DNA of 64,000 nt, from positions 92,112,198 through 92,176,197 of the forward strand of contig OZ025240.1 in NCBI GenBank assembly GCA_964019155.1. Reading direction: 5' to 3'. The notes under the pieces are model-generated. The model was not told where the DNA came from and made no database searches. It saw nothing but the letters and a program-made list of their open reading frames with translations. Of the stretch, positions 53,705 through 64,000 are shown piece after piece (position 1 is the first letter of the stretch; each line of letters opens with the position of its first letter). A program made the position numbers and the translations under genes. Source of the DNA: Osedax fenrisi. Lineage: Eukaryota > Annelida > Polychaeta > Sabellida > Siboglinidae.

Positions 53705-54778
53705 CCAGTAAACTCGGACCACTTTTGAGGTAAACTCGGACCACTTTTAAAGTAAACTCGGACCACTTTTTAAAAACATAAAGTAAACTCGGACCACTTA
53801 TTAAAATAACTATATTTTGTATATTTCTATAATATAATATGCTTTAACTTACTTCCACCTTATATAATTATATTATATCTGTTATATAAATTATAAAAAG
53901 ATTCATTTAATATGATATTTTTGTGGAATTATATATTTAAATAGGTAAACATTTCATTTTAACCTGCACCACTTTTGAAGTAAACTCGGACCACTTGTGA
54001 AGTAAACTCGGACCACTTGTGAAGTAAACTCGGACCACTTATTAAAAACATAATGAAGATTCGGACCAACCGTATAAACTATATATTGTATATTTCTAAC
54101 ATATAATATGCTTTAACTTATAAGTTAAAAGTATAATTTCACTGTATATAATTGCGAGTATTCCGATATTACTACACATACATAATTTATCATTTAATAA
54201 CTTTAATAAATTTAATAACTTAACATAATTTAAATTGTCGTATATCACCACAGCGCTAGAGAGAAATTTCTCTCTAGAGAGAAATTTCTCTCTAGCTCTA
54301 TGTATATCACCGACGAGACCTACGATAGAAGCTATATTTATTATGATAGAAGTATACAATACCTATATAAGTTATTTTAATAAGTGGTCCGAGTTTACTT
54401 CACAAGTGGTCCGAGTTTACTTCACAAGTGGTCCGAGTTTACTTCAAAAGTGGTGCGAGTTCAAATTAAATGTTTACCTATTTAAATATATAATTCCACA
54501 AAAATATCATATTAAATGACTCTTTTTATAATTTATTTAACAGATATAATATAATTATATAAGGTGGAAGTAAGTTAAAGCATATTATATTATAGAAATA
54601 TACAATATATAGTTATTTTAATAAGTGGTCCGAGTTTACTTTATGTTTTTAAAAAGTGGTCCGAGTTTACTTTATGTTTTTAAAAAGTGGTCCGAGTTTA
54701 CTTTAAAAGTGGTCCGAGTTTACCTCAAAAGTGGTCCGAGTTTACCTGGTCCGAATTTACCTGGTCCGAGTTTACTGG
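53705..54778. mobile_element. TA-flanked MITE built from GTAAACTCGGACC repeats, copy 2 (1,074 bp)
   Basis: Starts CCAGTAAACTCGGACC and ends GGTCCGAGTTTACTGG with TA on both sides (53703-53704 and 54779-54780). Both arms carry six or more copies of the GTAAACTCGGACCACTT unit in opposite orientation, along with the same central text as copy 1 (CCACCTTATATAATTATA). The centre holds a foldback of AGAGAGAAATTTCTCTCTAG (54,248-54,302), related to the MITE at 21,657, which is a probable nested insertion. Confidence 0.88.
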
Positions 54779-54780
54779 TA

Positions 54781-57122
54781 TTCGTGATATATAGTATGTG
54801 ACATATATATATATAAGACGTGTGTCTAAGAAATACGTAATATGGTAGTGAACATAATTAATATTATACCTTCTCTTTTATTTTCTCTCTTTTTTTGAAT
54901 TAACTTGAATCGTTTCTATGTTCAGTATATGTTATTAAAGTACAGTATAGATATATCTATATAATGTGCATATATATATGAGTGTATTTGTTTACTATAT
55001 TTTTAATTTTTTATCAGTTTACAGTGTTATTCTTTATGACTTCAGTGTTAGAAAATAATTCCTCAATGCTTTATTATATCTTATTACTTAAATAGGTAAT
55101 TATTCATATACAAACGTTTCTTATAGTATTTAATAGTAGGTAATAAAGTATACTATAGTACCCACATACTATTATATATTACTAGAGTACCTATATCTCC
55201 ATCTAATTACAACTTAATGTCATGTGATATCGTAAGATATCTTATTCTCAAATAGGTAGGTTTATCCTACTTTATATCCTACTTCTTATTTTTGATAATT
55301 TAATTGTTATCGCTGATTTAAAATTACCGAATATATTAATCGAACTTTCAGATATTTTAAGAAATATATCTTCCATTGATATAATTAAGTATGTTAACAC
55401 TAAAGTAATTACTTTTTTGTACGCCATCTTAACTGATATACTGTTTAATAGTATCTCTGTAATAAACAAGTTTTCGTCCTAATGTTTATTACCGCAGGGT
55501 TTATTATGCATACTATAGTACTTTTAATGTATACAATGTACTTTTAATAATGTATTATCTCAGACTCTCGATCTACAACTATTAATATTATCAGTTATCT
55601 CTAAAAAGCTCATTCCCAACTCTAAACCTTTGGATATCATATGCTAATTTCATAGAGCTATAGCTCTATAGAGAGAACATTTATCTCTAGTTCTATGGCT
55701 AATTTTAACGATTATAAATTAAATACATAACCTATAATATATATGATATAGTGATCTTAATTCTTTAAACAATTTAAATTCCGATATATTACAGAATATT
55801 ATAGAAAAAAACCTATGGAAAAATATTAAATTACAAATATTCTATTTTACTGGTAATTATTACAAATATGAATAGCTTTTAAGATGGCTTTTAAGTTATG
55901 ATACCTTGATAGGTATAACTATGAGGTATAAAGATAAGTATAGTATACCTATAATATATATAGTTTTATTTATAATGCTATATATAAACTAAAATTATAC
56001 TAGTATACACATGATACTAAATGATCAACAAGTTAATATATATTAGTCTTTATTTTTGGGGTGTCCGTATTCGGTAGACTACCCATATGGGTATATACGG
56101 ACACCTATGTGTTATAATACGGACACCCTATATACCACTAGATAAACCTTATACTAAAGAACCTTTATAATGAACCAATTAGATAAATTATAATTAGGCC
56201 TACATTATTTATAATTTTATTTTATGAATAATTTAATAGTAATTCATTGATTCATTTTGTATTATATGACAGTGTCCGTATCCGCCCTTAAGACATCTAG
56301 AGTGTCCGTATTATAGATTTATATGAACTTTAGATATAGGGTGTGTATGTGTGTAACTTAATTGCTATATTTGATAATAAATATAGCAATTATGTATATA
56401 ATGTTTAGAATGATTTAGTTTTTAATAATATACTGTTATGTTTTATATCGATACATTTGTATATTCTTGAGAAGGTTTTAAGCCGGGTTTTAAGTTGAAA
56501 TTGTTGTTCATAAATTTTAAAAAGTAATACACAAATCAGTTTATTGGATATATCAGGACTATTATGAATATTTAAATAATAAAAAAATAAAAAAATATTT
56601 ATTTAGACTATTTATATAATTATGAATATTTTATTTATTAAACATTTTTATATAGATTTATGGTTTATGAGATACCGAGAGTGTCCGTATTTGGTTAATT
56701 TCCCTTATATATAAGGCTAAAGCAATAACTTCGATTAAGTATATTTATAATTATAGTAAATAACTAGACATTACTAGTATATAGATCCTATCCGACAGAT
56801 CCCATTCCTACTTTGTTTAATATATTAGTGAGCTTATTATATTCCGTTTCCCAGTATGTATTGGTCCTAGCATTACCATTAGTCATAGTTATCTCATATA
56901 ATCTATTTAACATTATGTACTAAACGTTTATGTATTACGTATTATATTGAATATAAGTTTATGGGTGACTGTTTATTTATTAATAAGGTGTCTATAAGTT
57001 AAAATGTATATTACAAATTATATATTTTATTTGAGTGTATATATTTGAAAGTTTATTTATACACTTAAATAAATCATAAAGTATCTCTCAAAATTATATA
57101 TATATATAGAAATATACATAAT

Positions 57123-57183
<61 letters not shown>

Positions 57184-57340
57184 TATATATTATATATATA
57201 TAATTATATATATATATATAGAAATATACATAATAAAATTATGTAATACAATACATAATTTTTAAAATAATAACATAAAATAGAATAGAATAAACATAAA
57301 GAAAATGAATTAATAATGACAAACAATATAAGTATTACAG
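54781..57340. other. AT-rich DNA with dispersed GTGTCCGTAT motif
   Basis: No exon recognised. GTGTCCGTAT or its complement occurs at about 56,061, 56,098, 56,120, 56,272, 56,302 and 56,681, in both orientations, suggesting a diverged element spanning 56,061-56,700 whose ends I cannot fix. A small foldback (CATAGAGCTATAGCTCTATAG) lies at 55,653. Long TA runs occur at 57,130-57,180. Confidence 0.6.
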
Positions 57341-57899
57341 GTTGCCACCTGAGATCATTCGGTGCATATATTTATATACATAAATATACGTATTGAATGT
57401 CTTATGGTGATGATGATATACGGTTTATTAGGCATTAAAATGTAGACATATAGACTCTTTGTTCGGGCGGGAAGAAAATAATAATAAGATAATAATAATA
57501 CGATAACAATTAGTTATATCTGTAATTCTGTAATCTGTAATCTTCAATTAGCATATATACGTTGAAGATAACACGAGATAAAAATAATGAATACAAAAAT
57601 AATAAGTTGGATAATTTAATGATTATATTTAGGGAGAAAAGAAGAAGTAAGATTTATAAATATGTTGTGGGATCTAATAGAACGGAGTGTAGGAAGGAAG
57701 GAATTCCATAGGGTTGGATCGGAATTGTAAAAATATCTAGAATTTAAGGAAGTTTTACTTGAGTTCCGGGAAATAAGAAGTGGAGAATTTTGGTTATGAA
57801 GAGAATGTATACAAAATATTATAATATTTTACGAATTAGATCAGAGATATAGCTATGGGTGAAATAATATATTGATTAATGGATTATAGATTGAACACG

Positions 57900-58690
57900 T
57901 AATTTACACCTGAGGGAGAAGGGTATCCACATACGAGATGTTTGATAATATATTGTAGTAGAGTGGTACAGTCGTGTTATACAGTAAGTAGTACGTATTG
58001 AGGAACGAGTAAGCAGACTTAGTGGAGCAGCTGCTAGTATCTTTAGCTGAAAGTATATTCAGTAGGGAAGAATAGTAGTCAAGTCTGGAGAGTACAATAG
58101 AATTTATTAGAGTTTTATAAGGTTTATGGACAGTTAGGTCCTTTTTTTTTAATTCTGTAGATATGAAAGGTGGAGGATTTTGTAATGGATGATAGGTGAA
58201 TTTTAAATAATAATTTATCATTAATTTGTCATATTCCTAGGTTTTTGGAAGAATGGAAAAGTGAAATAATCATTTTGTTTAGATAACGTTTGGTAGGAAT
58301 TAGCAGATATTTATATATGTTAAAGTCGTCGTTAGATGAATTAATTAATAGTTTATTTGAGCCATAATCTTATGCAGTTTGTACACTCGATTAAGTAAGT
58401 GTTAGTGTCATTATGATCATTTAAGGCTAGAAGGAAAAAGGTAAACAGTAAAATATCATTAGTAAAAATATGGTAGTGTATATTTGGAAAGTTATTAATT
58501 AGATCGGCAATAGGGCAGATATACATAGAAAAGAGGGATAGGCCTAGAACGGATCCTTGGGGAATACTGTGGTTAAGCGGAGAAATAGGCGAGTAAGATT
58601 GTCAATCATAATAGAGATATTGCGGTTTGTCAGATATGAAGTAAACCATTTTAATTCTAAGTCAGATATACCCATATGGGCTATACCTAT
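57900..58690 (-). pseudogene. Decayed LINE reverse transcriptase (CR1/Jockey-like)
   Basis: Reading the minus strand leftward from 58,690, family motifs appear in the expected order: DLELKWFTSYLTNR (about 58,590-58,660), IPQGSVLG followed by LFSMYI (about 58,520-58,570), the active-site region as IFTNDILLF where F/YADD is normal (about 58,470), and VLSRLDYYSSLL (about 58,070-58,110). At least one frameshift separates the first two motifs, and the catalytic aspartate pair is altered, so the enzyme is dead. It lies just downstream of the membrane-protein gene, on the same strand. Confidence 0.82.
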
Positions 58691-58908
58691 ATATTATATA
58701 GTAGTTAGTTTCTATATATATAGTGTAATGATCATACCCTGTCTATCCAGTGTATCTTACAATCATATATTCGATATTAGAACCACAATTAGACCATACC
58801 CAGCTAACAGTAAAGGCTCACAATATCAGCATAATAGCAGCATAATAGCAAAATGTAAACATTCGAGGCTATTAAACATTCTGTTATGCTGCGATTACGA
58901 GGCTGTTA

Positions 58909-59827
58909 CTATTTTCCGGGTAAATCCAAGGTCGCGTGCCTAACCGTGTCCTCGTGCATCATCATCTTAGTACGGTAGTAACGCTTGTACTCGAGCGAGG
59001 CGAGGAACGCGAAGAACGCCACCATTCCGGCTATTAGAAGTATGCCAAGAAGATCGTATTTCAAGTCTGTCAATCAAGGAGGATGATTCGTGATTCATGA
59101 TTCATGATTCATAGGTCATTAGTATTGACGCAATGCATAACCGTATACGGCGTACGCTTGTGATTCATACATAAACGAGAATATCGATAGATGTAGATAT
59201 ACATAGGTATACCTATTTTATATATATATAAGTTATAATGATACCATAATATAAATATTATAGTATATATATATATTATAATAGTATTATAATGTAATAA
59301 ACTTATCATATAACTAATACACCTTCACTATCATATCACTATATATATACATTTAAAATTAATAACGATATACTAATATTATCATAACAAATTATATTGA
59401 AATTTATGGATTAATTATTATCAAATAATAATAAATATATCTATGTAAATATAATTTATATATTTATGCATATATAATATATAGTATATCCAAATATAAG
59501 GTCATCGGAAAATCTTTGATAGGATATACTATTTTAGGCGCATTCATTTATATGATAATGCATATTTTAAATTTTAAATCATAAGTAATTACCAAGTATA
59601 GTTAACTATAATATACTATAGTATAGTGTACTGAGTATAGTATGTGTAGGTATACCTATACATACTACATAAGTATCTACGTATATACGTATCTAAGTAT
59701 ATAAGTATATAAGTATATAAATACATAATTATCTAAGTACATGCATAGCCTATATGCATGTACTTTGATTGTACTTAGTATATATACTTATGAGTATCTA
59801 AGTATCTAAGTACATAAGTACACTTCC

Positions 59828-59893
<66 letters not shown>

Positions 59894-60714
59894 GGTAAGT
59901 ACTACATATCTATGTAGGTATTCTATAGAAACTAATTAGGATAAGCAACAAATAGTAGGTTGAAATGTGTCCTAATGTTTCCACATCTATGGTTATCACC
60001 TAATAGCATTGATTGTGATATGCATATGTGATAAACAAATACATGCGTATGTAAAAGAATGTGTACTTTTCTAGGTATAGGTGTGAATTCCACGTGACTT
60101 TTTATCAAAAATGGAGGAGTTGCTAAAAGTTAAATGTTATATTATACGTTAAATATATATTATTATGAATAATTATATACATATGATTCATACAAAATGG
60201 CTTCTCGAATCCTGGGTATTCTTTGCACCTGTAGTCTTTGCAGCAAAGAGTGGTATTATCGGTCAAGGGTTCATCGGTTCCGGAACATTCCAGCCATTCC
60301 GGTTTACATCCGACTTTGTCGGTGAACGTGTAGTTGTAGTCCAGAAAGTACAGTAAAGGAACATATCTTCTGCCTAGTTCTACCTACGAAGGAACAGCTA
60401 TATATCTCTTGAATATATATATGTATAATAATAATAATAATATCCGAATTTAGGCATTACCAAGGTAATCGAAGAAGCGCAATGCTTATCTAGTCGTTTA
60501 CCTGAAACATATTCCTAATTAGCAATTACGAGGAGAAAAAAATAAAGTAAAATTTATAAAATATAGATGTAAAATATGTAATTTTATAAATCTTATAAGA
60601 ATCATGAGAATATAAAATTATAAATCATATAAAAATATAAATAACTTTAAAAATAATAATATAGTATTATCGCCAAACTTCCCTATATATAACAATTAGC
60701 AATTAACAATATAT

Positions 60715-60747
<33 letters not shown>

Positions 60748-60904
60748 GGGCAGTCGGGCGATAATACTAGCAAATATCAAAGCCTTATTTTGAAGACATT
60801 TATAAGCAATAAGAACAATACTATTTATATTTATTTTATTATAAACACTAACAATAAAAATTCTAATAACTATTAATAATAATTATTATTTATTAATATA
60901 TAAT

Positions 60905-60957
<53 letters not shown>

Positions 60958-61135
60958 GTGTGTATTAGTTCGTATGTGCGTATGCGATGCATACTGTGCG
61001 TGTGTGAGTGTGTGTGTGTAAATGAATGCATGCTAACACTGCATATATTAACTCCCTTTGGACATTCTTCTATAAGCAGTTCAGCGCTACTACAGGTTCC
61101 ATTGTCGCAGGTTTTACATTCGAAACTTAGGCATT
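58909..61135 (-). CDS. Single-pass membrane protein with three-finger (Ly6/uPAR-like) ectodomain, 5' end missing
   Basis: Three minus-strand exons, 61040-61135, 60194-60373 and 58909-59066, join in phase and give about 143 residues to a stop at 58909-58911. Exon 1 reads CLSFECKTCDNGTCSS and ECPKGVNICS. Exon 2 gives GCKPEWLEC, then DNTTLCCKDYRCKEYPGF. Exon 3 gives the membrane helix LLGILLIAGMVAFFAFLASL followed by a basic stop-transfer (EYKRYYR) and a short tail ending HATLDLPGK. The cysteine pattern, with a CC..D.C-type end, fits the three-finger fold of Ly6/uPAR or TGF-beta-receptor ectodomains; there is no kinase domain, so a BAMBI-like decoy form is an alternative. NGT, NYT and NTT are possible N-glycosylation sites. 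The signal-peptide exon was not found and may lie beyond the window. Confidence 0.72.
59067..60193. other. AT-rich intron with TA run and stepped TA-type repeats
   Basis: Second intron of the membrane-protein gene. It contains a 54-bp TA run (59,837-59,890), many TAAGTATATAAGTATA-type repeats (59,670-59,820) and a hairpin AAGTACATGCATA/TATGCATGTACTT near 59,745. No additional exon recognised. Confidence 0.55.
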
Positions 61136-61301
61136 CTGTAACAGAGATATTTAAGTGTTATCGAGGACATGGAATAGATGTTACGTCACGTGATATAGGT
61201 CATAGTTCAACGTACCTATGTTAATTATTCGACATTTTTGTAACTTAATTCTTTATTTTTCAACATAGTAAATACATATTATAAAACAAATAAAGTATAC
61301 A

Positions 61302-61357
61302 TATATACGTTCATACATATATGTAAGTATACTTACATATATGTATGAACGTATATA
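61302..61357. other. 56-bp perfect palindrome
   Basis: Both halves pair without a mismatch or spacer around the centre GTAAGTA|TACTTAC; the left arm begins TATATACGTTCATACATATA. It lies about 170 bp upstream of the first exon seen of the membrane-protein gene. Confidence 0.92.
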
Positions 61358-61559
61358 GGTATACTTATTCACCATATGAATATACGTAATACCCTACTAC
61401 ATGAGTAGTATATAGGTGTATAAGTGTTGTATAAGTGTTGTTATTCGGACCCAGTGTCTGTCATTGATAGGTACCGTAATGATAGGTATAATTATAGGTA
61501 TCTATAGGTACCTATAGGTATCAGTATATATATCACCTATGTATCATCTAAGATATACC

Positions 61560-62155
61560 GGACTCGGTCGGACTTTAAATAGTAATATCGACCTATTAGA
61601 ACTTTAAATAGTAATATCGACCTATTTAGGACTTTAAATAGTAATATCGACCTATTTAGAACTTTAAATAGTAATATCGACCTATTTAGGACTTTAAATA
61701 GTAATATCGACCTATATAGGACTTTAAATATTAATATCGACCTATTTAGAACTTTAAATAGTAATATCGACCTATTTAGGACTTTAAATAGTAATATCGA
61801 CCTATTTAGGACTTTAAATAGTAATATCGACCTATTTAGGACTTTAAATAGTAATATCGACCTATTTAGAACTTTAAATAGTAATATCGACCTATTTAGG
61901 ACTTTAAATAGTAATATCGACCTATTTAGGACTTTAAATAGTAATATCGACCTATTTAGAACTTTAAATAGTAATATCGACCTATTTAGGACTTTAAATA
62001 GTAATATCGACCTATTTAGGACTTTAAATAGTAATATCGACCTATTTAGGACTTTAAATAGTAATATCGACCTATTTAGAACTTCAAATAGTAATATCGA
62101 CCTATTTAGAACTTTAAATAGTAATATCAACCTATTTAAGACTTTAAATAATATA
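61560..62155. repeat. 30-bp minisatellite
   Basis: About 20 tandem copies of a 30-bp unit, GACTTTAAATAGTAATATCG then ACCTATTTAG, most differing only in G/A at the unit start. Because the unit length is a multiple of three, the minus strand is open for 225 residues of repeated NRSILLFKVL; this is an artefact. It lies in the presumed intron upstream of the membrane-protein exons. Confidence 0.95.
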
Positions 62156-62214
62156 CTCGGGCTATTTCGGATTTTTATTATTGCATATTTTACGGTAGGT
62201 TTCCTAGTTTCCAA

Positions 62215-62868
62215 TATCTTAGGAAAATATCGTTGATTATAATGTTACCTTTGGTTTAATATTAATTTATATTTTAAGCGCCACTGTCAATAAACATAAA
62301 ATCATTTATATTATAATGATGATAATACATTGCTGATATTAATATTATTTTATAGATATTTTAAATAATACAGATACTCATATTGTAAGATAAGATGATA
62401 TACATTTTATATCTGTAATTATAACAAAAAAAAACAATAAATGGACAAATAAATTAGTCATACAATATAGGAAAACCCTATTGAGATATTTGAGCACATT
62501 AAAATGCATATGTTAAACATTAAACTTTCTAAATTAGATCATCTCATCGAACATGTTTGAATCAAAAATAGCTATGAGAATTAAAATTAAGATATATATC
62601 TCCTTATGGAGGAACTTTGGTGTTGCCTATGTGTTTCATTATCTTGTTAACCCAGAGTAAGTTACGATACTGATACCGCTGTCAAATGATACTAATATGA
62701 TACTGATACATACTTTTTTAGAAAATATAACAACACTATTGTAATATATATATATATATATATATAATTTAGTCGGTATTTTAACTACACTTTAACAATT
62801 CACAAATCAGGCAGAAGTATCTCGATGTTCAAGTAGGTATATACCTACCTAGATATATACCTATATAT

Positions 62869-62910
<42 letters not shown>

Positions 62911-64000
62911 AGTACCTATAGGTATCTAAACTAATTAAGATAACAAATATTACATGATTGAACTACACGAAAATATAAATATTATATTTTATAGTTAGTT
63001 TATTAATAAGTTTTGTTTATGTATCTATAGAATCTATAGTATAGATACATAATTGTAGTTTGGATCATTTCGATGTTAAAAATTACAAATAATTACTAAA
63101 ATTAATTCCTACTCCGTATAATATAAACAGGTGTTCACCGAATATCATTCAATATATTAATTTAATATTTGAATATTAAATATATGAATATAAATAAATT
63201 ATTTGAATTCAAGTTTCATAATGAATATATTATTAGAAAAAAAATTTAAATTAATATTAAACATAAATTAATATAATTACTAAAATTATTATAATATATC
63301 GTTTACCATATATTTTCGTACATATTTAAAGCTATATTTATTATCACCATATTATATATAATGAAGCATATATGCTTTCGACTGTAGCAATAATAAGATA
63401 GGTAAAAGGTTAATTTGTACCACATTTCAAATTTAGTAATATTTCAGTATACCGATATCTTTTAAATATGTGAAAATATCTGACTTAAGTTAAATAAATA
63501 ATTAGTTATAAAATAACAAATATCGGCTTAATAAGTATATATACTAAAAAGGTTAGTTTAGATTACGTACTTATTACAAAAGTGAATAGGTTAATATTCA
63601 TAACCAGTTCTATAGACATATTATAGTGTGAACACTTATGTATACATACCTATAGGTCATAGTATAGCACCTAGGTGATAGCTAATAGTTATACATATTA
63701 TTTAATTGTACTAAGATCATCTTGAAATTGATATTATCATTTATATAGGGGATTAATAACTTATTTAATTATAATAATAAAATGTAGTTTATTATGACTT
63801 CAAAAACACATGGTGATTATTGGCGTCGTTAGATAATAAAAAACGAAAAATAAAAATAAATAGAAAAAATGAAATACAAAAACGAACGAATTACAATGAT
63901 TTAAAATGGACATACATTTTACGTTTAAACAGTGAAAGTGATGATGTACAACGAATATCATATGGCAGTGAAGTGCAGCTTTTCGGAACAATAACCGATA
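62215..64000. other. AT-rich DNA, no exon recognised
   Basis: TA runs at 62,740-62,766 and 62,870-62,906 and palindromic TAGGTATATACCTA-type text near 62,836. The missing 5' exon of the membrane-protein gene could be here or to the right, but no signal-peptide-like exon was convincing. Confidence 0.5.

Noticed and set aside
61537..62214. 225-residue minus-strand frame of repeated NRSILLFKVL
   Set aside because: A 30-bp minisatellite whose unit length is a multiple of three; no independent coding evidence.
63800..63991. Minus-strand frame as the missing signal-peptide exon
   Set aside because: Histidine-rich, without a hydrophobic core or a donor in the needed phase.

Overview
The window reads as animal nuclear DNA. 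It is very AT-rich (by eye roughly three quarters A+T) and full of simple repeats, SINEs, LINE remnants and small DNA transposons. Its genes are cut into short exons that stand out as GC-richer islands and join with consistent splice phases. The best-supported gene is an intron-rich TRMT61B homologue, a family I know from animals. Together with hAT, TA-target and 8-bp-target elements and a tRNA-derived SINE this suggests an AT-rich invertebrate; I cannot name the species. No bacterial-type gene, operon, CRISPR array or rRNA gene was seen.

Layout. 1-4,760: five exons of a minus-strand gene of unknown function, open at both ends. 5,000-13,300: no gene seen; LINE and transposon fragments, AACCCA-type arrays and a satellite block with a higher-order unit of about 640 bp. 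13,324-19,956: a complete eight-exon plus-strand TRMT61B homologue, with a 1.4-kb hAT-type element and a SINE in its introns. 22,029-49,334: a plus-strand TRMT6-like gene with nine proposed exons. 50,000-57,800: repeats, a GC-rich patch of unknown nature and a 1.07-kb inverted-repeat element. 57,900-58,690: a decayed LINE reverse transcriptase. 58,909-61,135: the 3' three exons of a minus-strand, single-pass membrane protein with a three-finger (Ly6/uPAR-like) ectodomain. The remainder is minisatellite, a 56-bp perfect palindrome and AT-rich DNA.

The two central genes belong to the tRNA m1A58 methyltransferase families (catalytic TRMT61 type, non-catalytic TRMT6 type), adjacent and on the same strand. 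The TRMT61 member matches the mitochondrial B type better than the A type that normally pairs with TRMT6, so a functional link between the neighbours is an inference.

The most unusual structure is in the proposed last intron of TRMT6 (31,113-49,248). It contains layered insertions. A segment bounded by 14-bp inverted termini (31,301 and 49,044) contains a 13,955-bp element (31,861-45,815) with at least 74 bp of identical inverted termini, flanked on both sides by the same 8-bp sequence GCCCTTTG. Inside that element lie a 478-bp element with perfect 32-bp inverted repeats and its own 8-bp duplication, several TA-flanked elements, a SINE and a small spliced minus-strand gene of unknown function. 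Removing the layers would leave an intron of about 0.4 kb, in the usual range for the neighbouring introns. I do not recognise the 13.96-kb element as any named family.
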